64,000 nucleotides of DNA from Marilutibacter chinensis (GTDB lineage: Bacteria > Pseudomonadota > Gammaproteobacteria > Xanthomonadales > Xanthomonadaceae). Both the position numbers and the translations under genes were made by a program. Location: assembly GCF_021725675.1 (NCBI RefSeq), contig NZ_JAKJPO010000003.1, forward strand, positions 496,001 to 560,000, read 5' to 3'. This document shows, piece after piece, positions 47,105 through 57,699 of this stretch (positions are counted from its first letter, which is position 1; each line of letters begins with the position of its first letter). Below the pieces are notes generated by a model that saw only the letters and a program-made list of their open reading frames with translations, made no database searches and was not told the DNA's origin.

Positions 47105-47310
47105 TTTCTTAGCAGCGGCGTCAGCCGCGATTCCCGGGCCGCGCCCGGGAATCCCCAAAGTTTGCTGCGCAAACCATGGGCCCCGCCGGTGCGCTTCCAT
47201 ACCCCCATTCGCGCTGCGCGCGAATCGCCCCCTGACCCGGGCGGGAGCGGCGTGAGCCGCGATGAGGCCTTCCCGCAAGAACCGATCGCGGCTTACGCCG
47301 CTCCTACGAA
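47105..47310. repeat. Dispersed palindromic repeat, copy B
   Basis: This copy fills most of the 317-bp gap between glyS and tamA (47037-47353). The core at 47161-47184 reads TTTGCTGCGCAAACCATGGG plus CCCC. The outer arms have GGCGTCAGCCGCGAT, ATTCGCGCTGCGCGCGAAT, and AGCGGCGTGAGCCGCGAT. It aligns over most of its length with copy A at 39224-39420. Confidence 0.75.
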
Positions 47311-47353
47311 GTACGAAGAAGCGGGTCCGGGGCGGTGCGCCCGCCCCCGGGGT

Positions 47354-49578
47354 TCAGATCGACAGGTGCTCGATCGCGGCGACGCTGCCCAGGCGCTCGC
47401 CCAGCCGGCGCAGCAGGGCCAGGCGGTTGGCGCGCAGCCGCGCGTCCTCGACATTGACCATCACCGCGTCGAAGAACGCATCGACCTGCGGCCGCACCCG
47501 CGCCATGTGGGCGAGCACCGTCATGTAGTCGCCCTTGCGCAAGGCCTCGGCGGTCTCGCCGTACAGCGCTTCGACCGCTTCGGCCAGCGCGCGCTCGGCC
47601 GGCTCGGCCAGCAGCGCCGGATCCTCCATCCGCGGCACCTCGACATCGGCCTTCTTCAGGATGTTGCCGATGCGCTTGTTCGCCGCCGCCAGCGCCGCCG
47701 CCTCCGGCAGCGCGGCGAAGGTGCCGATCGCGTCGATGCGACGGTCGAAGTCGTACAGCGACTTCGGCTTCAGTTCCGCGACCGCATTGAAGTGCTGCAC
47801 CGGCACGCCCTTGTCGGCGTAGTAGCCGCGCAGGCGGTCGAGGATGAAGTCGTAGAGGTCGCGAAGACTTTCCATCCCTGGCTTGGAAACAGTAATTGTA
47901 TCGCTGCCTAGATCAACTGCTATCCGCTCTTCCTTCAGAGAAGCCAGTCGGGCATAGAAGTGCATTCGCAAGCTGAACTCAGCACGAGCCTTTTCTAGCT
48001 CAATGGCCGCGCGAGTTTGGAACAAAGCCTGCTGAAGGAACTTGAAGAGGTCCAAATCAAACCCGCTTTCAATGACCGTCCGCGCCAGCCCCAGCGCGTT
48101 GCGGCGCAGCGCGAACGGATCCTTGTTGCCGGTCGGCCTGAGCCCGGCGGCGAAACCGCCGGCCAGGGTGTCCAGGCGCTCGGCGATCGCCAGCACCTTG
48201 CCGGCCGGGGACAGCGCGATGTCGTCGCCGCCGAAGCGCGGACGGTAGGCCTCGTCGATCGCGTCGGCGACGGCGACCCGGTCGTCGTGCGGCAGGTCGT
48301 CCAGCGCGGCGTCCTGCATCGCGTAGTAGCGGCCGGCGATGCCCTGAAGTTCCGGGAACTCGTTGACCATCCGCGACTGCAGGTCGTTCTTCGACAGTTC
48401 GGCGGCACGACGCACCAGCGCCGCGTCGGCTCCGACCTGCGGCGCGATCGCCTCCGCCAGCGCGACCACGCGCGCGACCTTGTCGGCGACGCTGCCGAGC
48501 TTCGCCTGGTAGGTGACCTGCTTCAGGCCCTCGCCCATCGCGGCCAGGCCCTGCTTCATGTCCTCGACGAAGAAGAACTTGGCATCGGCGAAGCGCGGCC
48601 GGATCACCCGCTCGTAGCCCTTGCGGACCTCGGTCTCGTCCTTCGATTCGATGTTGGCGATGCCGACGAAGTGCTCGCTCAGCCGGCCGTCCGGATCCAG
48701 CAGCGGGAAGAACTTCTGGTTGGCCTCCATCGTCGCGACCAGCGCCTCGGCCGGCACCGCGAGAAACTCGGGCTCGAAACCGCAGCGCACCGCGACCGGC
48801 CATTCGACCAGGCCGTTGACCTCCTCCAGGTTGCCGGCGTCGATGCGGGCGCTGCCGCCGACCGCCTTGGCCGCAGCCTGGACCTCGGCGACGATGCGCG
48901 CGCGGCGCTCGTCCGGATCGGCCAGCACCTTCGCGCCGCGCAGGAACTCGACGTAGTCGTCGGGCGTGCTGAACCAGACCGGCTTGTCGTGCATGAACCG
49001 ATGGCCGCGGCTCATGCGGTCGCTGCGCACGCCCAGCAGTTCGGCGTCGACCACGTCCTTGCCGTGCAGCACGACCAGCCAGTGCACCGGGCGGGCGAAC
49101 CCGTAGTCGTGGCCGCCCCAGCGCATCGGCTTGGGGATCGGCATCGCGGCGACGGCCTCGCGCAGGATCTCCGGCAGCAGCGCGGCAGTGCGCAGGCCCG
49201 GCGTCACCGAGCGGTGGACGAAGCGCTCGCCCTTGTTGTCGGTGGTGCGCTCGAGCTGTTTCCAGTCGACCCCGGCCTTGGCCGCGAAACCCTGCAGCGC
49301 GCGGGTCGGCAGGCCGTCGGCATCCAGCGCGATGTTGAGGTAGGGACCGGGCACCTCGTTGTTCTGCTGCGGCTGCTCGCCGGCCACGCCGGGCAACAGC
49401 ACCGCCAACCGGCGCGGGGTGTACAGCGGCTTCGCGCCATCGGCGTCGACCTCGATGCCGCGCTTGCGCAGGCCCTCGACGACACCATCGAAGAACGCCC
49501 GTGCCAGCCCCGGCAGCGCCTTGACCGGCAGTTCCTCGGTGCCGAGTTCGATCAGCAGCGGTTGCAGACCGGTCGCGC

Positions 49579-49582
<4 letters not shown>
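47354..49582 (-). CDS. glyS: Glycine--tRNA ligase beta subunit
   Basis: GlyS is the tRNA-binding half of the bacterial alpha2beta2 glycyl-tRNA synthetase. The 742-residue protein shows [12 protein letters not shown] at 8-19, [13 protein letters not shown], the [11 protein letters not shown] segment and the anticodon-binding C-terminal half. E. coli GlyS is 689 residues. A stretch of about 200 bp (47870-48075; residues about 502-570) has much lower GC and seems to add residues between DLDLFKFL and [13 protein letters not shown]. The frame is intact. Its ATG overlaps the glyQ stop as ATGA, so the subunits are coupled. Confidence 0.95.
47870..48075 (-). other. Low-GC patch inside glyS
   Basis: By hand count GC is about 51 percent over 47881-48060, while 48121-48180 reaches 75 percent. 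Codons such as ATT, GTA, TTT and CAA appear that the gene otherwise avoids. Borders fall near 47865 and 48078. The encoded residues are SFLR-type helix sequence with many Lys, Glu and Phe, unlike the flanks. No repeat or insertion-sequence end is visible. A recombined or inserted segment is the best guess. Confidence 0.75.
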
Positions 49583-50499
<917 letters not shown>

Positions 50500-50529
50500 G
50501 CAGACAGGAGCCTGGCAGGAGGGCGCGCT

Positions 50530-50535
50530 AGTATA
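50530..50535 (-). promoter_or_regulatory. Probable -10 box of the glyQ-glyS operon
   Basis: TATACT on the minus strand, a near-consensus sigma-70 box, gives a predicted leader of about 23 nt. No -35 consensus is seen at the usual distance. Confidence 0.5.
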
Positions 50536-50611
50536 ACGACCCCACCCGCGCGCAGCCGGCGTTCGCGAACCCGCGGCCGCGGCGCGCATGCGTTCGAGGA
50601 ACGAACCGCGA

Positions 50612-52426
50612 ATGACCCGCATGCAGCCCCCCACGTCAGGCACCCCGCACCCGCAGCACGGTTCGCGGTTGCCGCCCGGCCGCCTGACCCTGGAGCGGGT
50701 CGCCGCGGCGCTGGTCGAGGACGGCCTGGTCGGCGCCGGCGACGTCGAGCGCGTGCAGCTGCCTGCGGGCGCCCGCCATGCCAGCGAGGTGCATCCGCTG
50801 GTGCTGTTGGCCGGCATGAAGCTCGAATCCGGGCTCGCGCCAGGGACCGAGCTCAACCTCGAGCGGTTGACCCAGTGGCTGGCCGACATCACCGGGCACC
50901 GCTACCTGCGGATCGATCCGACCCGGGTCGACGTCGCCGCGGCGACCGCGGTGGTCTCGCACGCGTATGCGCGCCGCCACCGGATCCTGCCGCTGGCGGT
51001 GACGCCCGAACGCGTGCTGGTCGCGACCAGCGAGCCCAATGCGACCGCCTGGCTGGAGGACGTCCGCCACCTGACCCGGCGCGAGGTCGAGCTGGCGGTG
51101 GCCAACCCGCTCGACCTGCACCGCTACACGATGGAGTTCTTCGGCGTCAGCCGCTCGGTGCGCGGCGCCGACGACGGCCAACAGGCGTCGAAGGGCCTGC
51201 CCAGCTTCGAGCAGCTGGTCGAGCTCGGCCGGGTCGGCGAGGTCGGCGCCGACGACCAGCACATCGTCCATATCGTCGACTGGCTGCTGCAGTACGCGCA
51301 CGAACAGCGCGCGTCCGACATCCACATGGAGCCGCGGCGCACGGTCGGCCGGGTGCGCTTCCGCATTGACGGGGTGATGCACAAGGTGTTCGAGATGCCG
51401 CCGCCGGTGATGACCGCCGCGATCAGCCGGATCAAGGTGCTCGGGCGGATGGACCTGGGAGAGCGCCGGCGTCCGCAGGACGGCCGCATCAAGACGCGCT
51501 CTCCCGGCGGCCGCGAGGTCGAGATGCGGCTGTCGACGATGCCGACCGCGTTCGGCGAGAAATGCGTGATGCGCCTGTTCGATCCGGACACCGCGCTCAA
51601 GAGCGTCGACCAGCTCGGCTTCAGCGCCGCCGAGGCTGCCGGCTGGAACGCGCTGGTGCAGCGGCCGCATGGCATCGTGCTGGTCACCGGCCCGACCGGT
51701 TCGGGCAAGACCACCACGCTGTACGCGACGCTCAAGCAACTGGCGACCGACGACGTCAACGTCTGCAGCGTCGAGGACCCGATCGAGATGATCGCGCCCG
51801 AGCTGAACCAGATGCAGGTGCAGCCGGCGATCGACCTGGACTTCGCCAGCGGCGTGCGCACCCTGCTGCGGCAGGACCCGGACATCATCATGATCGGCGA
51901 GATCCGCGACCTGGAGACCGCCCAGATGGCGGTGCAGGCGGCGCTGACCGGCCACCTGGTGCTGTCGACCCTGCACACCAACGATGCGCCATCGGCGGTG
52001 ACCCGCCTGCTCGACCTCGGCGTGCCGCACTACCTGATCGCCTCGACCCTCAACGGCGTGCTCGCGCAGCGGCTGGTGCGCACCCTGTGTCCGCATTGCA
52101 GGCACGCTGGCGCACTGGCAGCGGACGACTGGACCCCGCTGCTCGGCGCCGATGCCGAGCCGCCGGCCGATGCCACCCCGCACGCCGCCGAAGGCTGCCT
52201 GGAATGCCGCAACACCGGCTATCTCGGCCGGGTCGGCCTGTACGAACTGCTGACCCTGACACCGGCGCTGCGCGCGATGGTGCGTCCGGGCATGGACCTG
52301 GATGCGTTCACCGCCGCCGCGGTCGCCGACGGCCTGCGTCCGCTGCGGGTCGCCGGCGCGGAGAAGGTCGCGCGCGGTCTGACTACAATTGCCGAAGTCG
52401 TCTCCGTCCTGCCTCCCACCGAATGA
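50612..52426 (+). CDS. GspE/PilB-family secretion or pilus ATPase (orphan)
   Basis: The 604-residue protein has an N-terminal T2SSE_N-type region (about 20-150) and an ATPase core. Visible are Walker [10 protein letters not shown] at 360-368, Asp box SVEDPIEM, Walker B with E430 in IMIGEIRD, and a zinc site with CPHC at 493-496 and CLEC at 529-532. Such ATPases power pilus extension or type II secretion. No gsp or pil gene lies beside it, so its partners are elsewhere. The ATG at 50612 has GAGGAACG upstream. Its stop overlaps the next gene as ATGA. Confidence 0.92.
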   Translation: MTRMQPPTSGTPHPQHGSRLPPGRLTLERVAAALVEDGLVGAGDVERVQLPAGARHASEVHPLVLLAGMKLESGLAPGTELNLERLTQWLADITGHRYLRIDPTRVDVAAATAVVSHAYARRHRILPLAVTPERVLVATSEPNATAWLEDVRHLTRREVELAVANPLDLHRYTMEFFGVSRSVRGADDGQQASKGLPSFEQLVELGRVGEVGADDQHIVHIVDWLLQYAHEQRASDIHMEPRRTVGRVRFRIDGVMHKVFEMPPPVMTAAISRIKVLGRMDLGERRRPQDGRIKTRSPGGREVEMRLSTMPTAFGEKCVMRLFDPDTALKSVDQLGFSAAEAAGWNALVQRPHGIVLVTGPTGSGKTTTLYATLKQLATDDVNVCSVEDPIEMIAPELNQMQVQPAIDLDFASGVRTLLRQDPDIIMIGEIRDLETAQMAVQAALTGHLVLSTLHTNDAPSAVTRLLDLGVPHYLIASTLNGVLAQRLVRTLCPHCRHAGALAADDWTPLLGADAEPPADATPHAAEGCLECRNTGYLGRVGLYELLTLTPALRAMVRPGMDLDAFTAAAVADGLRPLRVAGAEKVARGLTTIAEVVSVLPPTE

Positions 52427-53157
52427 CCACCCCGTTCCTGATCGTCGAGACCGGCCAGCCGGTCGCATCGCTGCGCCGCCACCGCGGCTTCCCGCACTGG
52501 ATCCGCGTCGCCGCCGGCCTGCATCCGGACGACGCGATGGTGGTCAACGTCGAGGCCGGCGAGGTGTTGCCGCCGCACGATGCCGGTCCCGGCTTCAGCG
52601 GGGTGATCGTGACCGGCTCTGCGGCGATGGTCAGCGACCGCGCCGACTGGAGCGAGCGCACCGCGGCCTGGCTCGCCGATGCCGCGCAGGCGCGGGTGCC
52701 GGTGTTCGGTATCTGCTACGGCCATCAGCTGCTGGCGCACGCGCTCGGCGGCGAGGTCGGCGACCACCCCCGCGGACGCGAGATGGGCACGGTCGAGATC
52801 CACAAGGCCTCCGCTGCCGACGGCGACCCGCTGTTCGGGACGCTGCCGGATGCGTTCCCGGCCCAGGCCACGCATCTGCAGAGCGTGCTGCGGGCGCCCG
52901 ACGGCGCCACCGTGCTGGCCCACAACGGTCACGAACCCTGCCACGCGTTCCGCTGGGGCGACCGCGCCTGGGGCGTGCAGTTCCATCCCGAGTTCAGCGT
53001 CACCCACATGCGCGGCTACATCCGCGCGCGCCACGTCACGCTCGCCCGCGAAGGCCGGGACCCCGCGGCGCTGCTCGGCGCGGTCGGCGCCACCCCGCAC
53101 GCGCGCCGCGTGCTGCGCCGCTTCGTCCACCACGCGCGGGGTCTGCACCGGGCCTGA
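52423..53157 (+). CDS. Class I glutamine amidotransferase
   Basis: The 244-residue GATase shows the nucleophile Cys98 in FGICYGHQLLA and the dyad His188-Glu190 in VQFHPEF. The GTGSA-type loop is VTGSAAMVSD. It resembles stand-alone GMP-synthase-like amidotransferases, which hydrolyse glutamine or related amides such as gamma-glutamyl compounds. No synthetase domain is attached. It starts inside the GspE stop, so it is coupled with an unrelated partner. The true substrate is unknown. Confidence 0.9.
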   Translation: MTTPFLIVETGQPVASLRRHRGFPHWIRVAAGLHPDDAMVVNVEAGEVLPPHDAGPGFSGVIVTGSAAMVSDRADWSERTAAWLADAAQARVPVFGICYGHQLLAHALGGEVGDHPRGREMGTVEIHKASAADGDPLFGTLPDAFPAQATHLQSVLRAPDGATVLAHNGHEPCHAFRWGDRAWGVQFHPEFSVTHMRGYIRARHVTLAREGRDPAALLGAVGATPHARRVLRRFVHHARGLHRA

Positions 53158-53238
53158 TCCCCGCCAGCGGTCGAGGAACGCGGCGGCAAGATCGGCTAGC
53201 ATCCGCCTGCACCGCACGCCCCATCGAACCCCACAGCA

Positions 53239-54141
53239 ATGACCACACACGCAACAGGACCGCTGGCCGGTCTGTCCTGGCTCGTCCGCGGCGTCAATCT
53301 CGGATACCGCAACGCCCGCGCGATCTTCGGCGCAGCGGCCATCTTCATGATGCTCAGCCTGGTGCCGAACCTGCTGCAGCTGGTGCTGCAGTCGGTGTTC
53401 AAGCCGGACCTGTCGGGCAGCACGATCATCGCCGCACTGGTCACCGTGCTGTCGATCGCGATCATGTCGCCGGCGATCGGCGGCTACCTGCGCCTGATCG
53501 ACGCCAGCGAGCACGGCCGGCCGGCGCACGCGGGCGACATCCTGCAGCCGTTCGCCCGCGGTGGCGGTGCGCTGCAGCTGATCGGCTTCGGCATGTTGAT
53601 GACGCTGGCCTGCGTCGCGATCGCGGCCGTGGTGATCAGCCAGTTCGGCGAGGGATTCCCGGACTGGTACGCGCAGATCGTCAGCCTGTCCCGGAAGGGC
53701 GGCGAGATCGACCCTTCACAGATTCCGCAGCTGCCGGACGGGATCGGCCAGCTGATCGGCATCGGCTCGGTGATCGGTGTGGTGCTGAGCGGGATCTACG
53801 CGATCGGCTTCGGTCAGGTCGCGCTGGGCCGGCGCAGCGTCGGCGCGGCGATCCGCGACGGCATCGTCGGAACGCTGAAGAATCTGCTGCCGATGGCGGT
53901 GCTGGCGATCGTGATCTTCTTCGGCTCGATGCTGCTGCTTCTGGCGCTGACCGTGATGATCGGCCTGGTCGCGGCGGTCGCCGCGCTGGTCCATCCCACC
54001 CTGGTGCTGGTCCTGGTGGTGCCGCTGTACCTGGCGCTGCTGCTGGCGATGCACGTGGTGATGTTCGGGGTGATGTACTACTTCTGGCGCGACGTCTGCA
54101 CCGACGGACCGGCGCCACGCGACGATCAGGTCGCGATGTAA
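53239..54141 (+). CDS. Membrane protein of the BPSS1780 type (300 aa)
   Basis: The protein has about six membrane segments, for example AIFGAAAIFMMLSLVPNLLQL, IIAALVTVLSIAIM and MLMTLACVAIAAVVISQFG, ending LLLALTVMIGLVAAVAALVHPTLVLVLVVPLYLALLLAMHVVMFGVMYYFWRD split across two helices. It resembles the BPSS1780-like uncharacterised membrane family with a conserved C-terminal WRD. No transport motif is visible. It lies 81 nt after the amidotransferase gene on the same strand. Function is unknown. Confidence 0.8.
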   Translation: MTTHATGPLAGLSWLVRGVNLGYRNARAIFGAAAIFMMLSLVPNLLQLVLQSVFKPDLSGSTIIAALVTVLSIAIMSPAIGGYLRLIDASEHGRPAHAGDILQPFARGGGALQLIGFGMLMTLACVAIAAVVISQFGEGFPDWYAQIVSLSRKGGEIDPSQIPQLPDGIGQLIGIGSVIGVVLSGIYAIGFGQVALGRRSVGAAIRDGIVGTLKNLLPMAVLAIVIFFGSMLLLLALTVMIGLVAAVAALVHPTLVLVLVVPLYLALLLAMHVVMFGVMYYFWRDVCTDGPAPRDDQVAM

Positions 54142-54158
54142 CGCCCGGCGGCGCCGGA

Positions 54159-54848
54159 TCAACCCAGCGCCGTTTCCAGCGCCTGCCATGCCAGGCGGCT
54201 GAATCCGATCGTCATCGCGACGCACGCGGCGGTGGCGGCGAGCGCCTGCAGGCCCAGCCAGCCCCAGGCCCATACCGGCAGCGGCCGCGACGGCGGCGCT
54301 GCCAGCACCCGGGTACCGCTGATCCGGTCGTGCAGGGCGAGCCGGTGCGGCGGCACCATCGCCGTCACGTGTCCGAGGTTCAGGGTCAGCCACGACAGTG
54401 CGCTGGCCGCGTAGCGGGCGGTCACGCGGCCCGGCCCGGGCCGCCGGCCATCCCGGTCGACGACCACCAGCCCAAGCGCCCGCTTGCCGATGGTCGCCTG
54501 CCAGCGCGAGGACTCGGCCAGCACGTGATAGACGAGCCCGACCACGACGTAGCCGGCCAGCGCCGGCGCGGCCATCCGCATCAGGTCCGAGCCCAGTGCC
54601 GCGATCGCCCCACGGACACCCGGGTCATCGAGCAGGCGCGGAACGACCGCCAGCGCCGGGAGACCCTCCTGCACCCCACGGTCGAGCTGCGCATAGCAGT
54701 CGATCAGCAGTTGCAGCAGATCGTCGCCGAATGCCGAAGCCGCCGCCAGCACGCTTCCGGCGACGAACGGTACGACCGCCGCCAGCACCAGGGCGGCATC
54801 CAGCGACCAGGCCACGTAGCGCGGCCAGAACCCGGCCGGCCGGGTCAC
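54159..54848 (-). CDS. RDD-family membrane protein
   Basis: The 229-residue protein opens with TRPAGFWPRYVAWSLDAALVLAAVVPF, the RDD start (R...DD is here R...D.A). It has ESSRWQATIGKRALGLVVVDRDG and HDRISGTRVL, the family's typical second segment. RDD proteins are small membrane proteins of unknown or transporter function. Its start is a GTG at 54848 that overlaps the tatC stop (GTGA), so it is co-translated with the Tat genes. Confidence 0.85.
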   Translation of the reverse strand: MTRPAGFWPRYVAWSLDAALVLAAVVPFVAGSVLAAASAFGDDLLQLLIDCYAQLDRGVQEGLPALAVVPRLLDDPGVRGAIAALGSDLMRMAAPALAGYVVVGLVYHVLAESSRWQATIGKRALGLVVVDRDGRRPGPGRVTARYAASALSWLTLNLGHVTAMVPPHRLALHDRISGTRVLAAPPSRPLPVWAWGWLGLQALAATAACVAMTIGFSRLAWQALETALG

Positions 54849-55672
54849 GAATCCCGCGCGCGGTCGCGCGAGGGCACCAGCCAGCGCGAGGCGAGGATGC
54901 CGAGCTCGTACAGCAGCATCATCGGGATCGCCAGCATCAGCTGCGAGATCACGTCGGGCGGGGTGACGATCGCGGCGACGATGAACACGCCGACGATCGC
55001 GTAGCCGCGGGCCTCCTTCATCTGCTCGGGCGTGACCCAGCCCAGCAGCGACAGGATCACCAGCGCGACCGGCAGCTCGAAGCTCAGGCCGAAAGCCAGG
55101 AAGATCACCAGCACGAAGTCGAGGTAGGCGTTGATGTCGGTCATCATCGCCACGCCCTCCGGCGTGACCCCGGTCAGGAAGCCGAACACGGTCGGCAGCA
55201 CCAGGAAGTACGCGAATGCGCAGCCGGCATAGAACAGCGTCACCGCCGACACCAGCAGTGGCATCGCCAGCCGCTTCTCGCGCTGGTACAGGCCCGGCGC
55301 GACGAACGCCCAGGCCTGGTAGAGCAGCCACGGCATCGCCAGCACCAGGGCGACGAAGAAGGCGAGCTTGAGCGGCGCGAAGAACGGCGAGGCGACCTCG
55401 ACCGCGATCATGTGCGCGCCCTCGGGCAGCTTGGCCACCAGCGGCGCCGCCAGCCACGCGTACAGCCGGTGCGAGAACGGCAAGGTGACCAGCACCGCGG
55501 CCAGCAGGCCGAGCACGCCACGCATCAACCGGCTGCGCAGCTCGATCAGGTGATCGAGCAGGCGCGGCTCCTCCGCCGGCTGCCCCTCGGCGGGCTGCCC
55601 ATCGGCCGCCGACGTGCGCGGCGATGCCGAGGCGTCGTCGCCCGCGGCGCGCGGATCAGGTCCGCGGTGCAT
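54845..55672 (-). CDS. tatC: Sec-independent protein translocase TatC
   Basis: TatC is the receptor of twin-arginine signal peptides. The 275-residue protein has six membrane helices. The hallmark region LLDHLIELRSRLMRGVLG opens the first helix, and FGLSFELPVALVILSLLGWVTPEQMKEARGYAIVGVFIVAAIVTPPDVISQ follows in helices 4-5 (blocks shown separately in the family). The ATG at 55672 gives a 17-nt overlap with tatB; an ATG at 55747 would overlap by 92 nt. The pre-sequence before LLDHL is long and Pro-rich. Confidence 0.95.
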   Translation of the reverse strand: MHRGPDPRAAGDDASASPRTSAADGQPAEGQPAEEPRLLDHLIELRSRLMRGVLGLLAAVLVTLPFSHRLYAWLAAPLVAKLPEGAHMIAVEVASPFFAPLKLAFFVALVLAMPWLLYQAWAFVAPGLYQREKRLAMPLLVSAVTLFYAGCAFAYFLVLPTVFGFLTGVTPEGVAMMTDINAYLDFVLVIFLAFGLSFELPVALVILSLLGWVTPEQMKEARGYAIVGVFIVAAIVTPPDVISQLMLAIPMMLLYELGILASRWLVPSRDRARDS

Positions 55673-56168
55673 GCCCGTCACCGGCTGCAGGGGTGGAGGT
55701 GCCCGAGTTGCCGGCATCGCGCGGCCCGGCATCGGGCTCGCCGGCATCGTCGCGGATGTCGTGGCCTGCGGTCGATGGCCGCTCCCCCGCCGGGGCCGGG
55801 TCCACGTCGCGCTCCTCCTCGCCGCGGCGACTGCGGTCGGACGCGTCGACGAGATTTTCGGCCGGATCGGCGGCGGCCGCGCGGCGCGCCGGATCGAGCG
55901 ATTCGAGTTCGCGCTTCAGCGTGGAGCCGCTGTCGTGCAGACGCTGGCCGGCCTCGCGCAGGTCGTCACGGGCGTCGAGCAGGCTGCGCTTGAGTTCCTC
56001 GTCGGCCATCTCGCGCTCGAACTCGGACTTCACCGAGTACCACTGCGCGCGCGCGCGCCGCACCCACAGACCAGCGAAGCGCGCGGCCCTGGGCAGGCGC
56101 TCGGGACCGAGCACGAGCAGGGCCACGACCGCGATCACGAAGATCTCGGAAAAACCGATGTCGAACAT
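55656..56168 (-). CDS. tatB: Sec-independent protein translocase TatB
   Basis: TatB pairs with TatC in substrate binding. The 170-residue protein begins MFDIGFSEIFVIAVVALLVLGPERLPRAARFAG in two blocks: a membrane helix to about residue 21 with the LGPERLP hinge, then an amphipathic helix and a charged, low-complexity tail rich in Asp, Arg and Pro. It lies between tatA and tatC, with 29 nt from tatA. Confidence 0.96.
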   Translation of the reverse strand: MFDIGFSEIFVIAVVALLVLGPERLPRAARFAGLWVRRARAQWYSVKSEFEREMADEELKRSLLDARDDLREAGQRLHDSGSTLKRELESLDPARRAAAADPAENLVDASDRSRRGEEERDVDPAPAGERPSTAGHDIRDDAGEPDAGPRDAGNSGTSTPAAGDGHAPRT

Positions 56169-56197
56169 GGCCGGCCGGTACGGGTGCGTGCCGACGG

Positions 56198-56431
56198 TCA
56201 GCGCGGGGTGCGCTCGTCCTCGGACGTCTGCTCGCTGCGGGCCTGCTCGGACCCGGCGGCATCGTCCTTCGGCAGCTGGGCCTTCGGCTTGTCGTCGGCG
56301 CTGACGCCGTCCTTGAAGCCCTTCACGGCTTCACCCAGATCCTTGCCGACGTTCTTCAGCCGCTTGGTGCCGAATACCAGCACCACGATCAGGAGGACGA
56401 CCAGCCAGTGCCAGATGCTGAAACTTCCCAT
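56198..56431 (-). CDS. tatA: Sec-independent protein translocase TatA
   Basis: TatA forms the protein-conducting oligomer. The 77-residue protein has the short membrane helix [16 protein letters not shown], the hinge FGTKRLKN and the amphipathic helix [15 protein letters not shown], then an acidic tail. The ATG at 56431 gives the canonical MGSFSIWHW start, and the frame beyond is not conserved. It is first in the tatA-tatB-tatC-RDD run. Confidence 0.96.
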   Translation of the reverse strand: MGSFSIWHWLVVLLIVVLVFGTKRLKNVGKDLGEAVKGFKDGVSADDKPKAQLPKDDAAGSEQARSEQTSEDERTPR

Positions 56432-56576
56432 GGGGGATGCCTGTTGCGTGTGGAGTGACAGGATACCGCAGCACCGATGACAACCCATCGCCGCCGACAC
56501 CCCGGTTGCGGCCCGGGTTCACGGATCGGGGAAGGCGCGCCCACCCGCGACCGGACGGGCACGCCGGCGGCGCGCG

Positions 56577-57476
56577 TCAGGGCAGGGGTTCGGCCTGGAC
56601 CGGCTCCTCGACGGTCTCGAACGGCGGCGGCTGCGGGGTGGTCGCGGCCGGGTCGGCCGGCACGGCGGTCATCGGCGCCGTCGTGGCCGGTGGCGGCACC
56701 GTGGTGGCCGGCAGCGTCGATGCCGCCGGACGCGCGGCCGGTGCCCCGTCGTCGCGGCGGGCGCGGGCGAGCGCGGTTGCTTCCTCGAGCTGGTCGCGGA
56801 AATCGACCACCGCGTTCGCTGGCTGGCCCTGGGCGCGACCCTCGAAGATCATCCTCGGCGTGGTGCCGGGGCCGTAGACCGCCTGGTTGGCATCGTCATC
56901 GATGCTCAGCACCGCGCCGTCCAGGGCGATGCCGGCGAACAGCCCGCGGGCGCGCGACCACGACCAGATCTCGGCCTTGAGCTGGCCGTCGGTGGCGGTG
57001 GCGGCATTGCGCCCGACCGGGCCCGCGGCGACGCCGGCATCGGCGCCGAGGGTGACCTTGCCGTTGACGATCGAGTCCAGGCCGCGCTCGCTGCGGAACA
57101 CCAGCACCACGTCCGCCGACTGCACGCCGGCCTGGAAACCGACGCTGCCGCCGGTCAGCTTGACGAAGCTCGGCTGCGACCAGGTGCCGTCGGGATTCTT
57201 CACCGACATCAGGCCGTGGCCGCGGCGACCGCCGATGACCAGACCGATCTTCAGCGTATCGGGGACGACCACTATTCCCCGCGCCTCGTCGAGCAGCTTG
57301 TCGGGAATCGCCGATTCGGGGATCGCCTGGATGTCGCCCAGCACACGCACCGCGTTGCGGGCGCGCTCTTCCTCGGTGGGACCGGCCACCGCGGTGGCGG
57401 CCGCGCACAGCAGGACGGCGGCGGCGACAGCGCGGGCGGCACGGGGCAGGGCGCGTTGCATCGGCTTGAAGGGCAT
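56577..57476 (-). CDS. Ysc84/SYLF-domain lipid-binding protein (exported)
   Basis: The 299-residue protein has a signal peptide to about TAVAGP (32). The SYLF fold follows: IPESAIPDKLLDEARGIVVVPDTLKIGLVIGGRRGHGLMSVK, SVGFQAGVQSADVVLVFRSERGLDSI, GKVTLGADAGVAAGPVGRNAATATD and GLFAGIALDGAVLSIDDDANQAVYG. These are the two halves of the Ysc84 domain, which binds phosphoinositides in yeast. Bacterial roles are unclear. A Pro/Thr-rich tail closes it. The ATG at 57476 is the start that gives the signal peptide. Confidence 0.88.
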   Translation of the reverse strand: MPFKPMQRALPRAARAVAAAVLLCAAATAVAGPTEEERARNAVRVLGDIQAIPESAIPDKLLDEARGIVVVPDTLKIGLVIGGRRGHGLMSVKNPDGTWSQPSFVKLTGGSVGFQAGVQSADVVLVFRSERGLDSIVNGKVTLGADAGVAAGPVGRNAATATDGQLKAEIWSWSRARGLFAGIALDGAVLSIDDDANQAVYGPGTTPRMIFEGRAQGQPANAVVDFRDQLEEATALARARRDDGAPAARPAASTLPATTVPPPATTAPMTAVPADPAATTPQPPPFETVEEPVQAEPLP

Positions 57477-57699
57477 TGCGGGACTCCGGTCGTGGGCGCA
57501 CGACGGCAACGCGCGCCGCAATTGGGTTCGAAGTGATTGTGGTGCAGCCTGCGCGGGCGCGAATGAATCGGTGCGAAACCGTCGCGCCATCCGCCACGGA
57601 GAGCCGCGATGGCGGCCCGAAGCCCGCGTTCCTGCTGGACCGGGCCTGCGCACCTGTCATCCTATACCGGTACCGGAAGCCAGCCCCCTGCCCGCCCCG

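Noticed and set aside
47870..48075. Intein or selfish insertion inside glyS
   Set aside because: Far too short for an intein, with no Cys/Ser start or HN-Cys end, and no inverted repeats at the borders.
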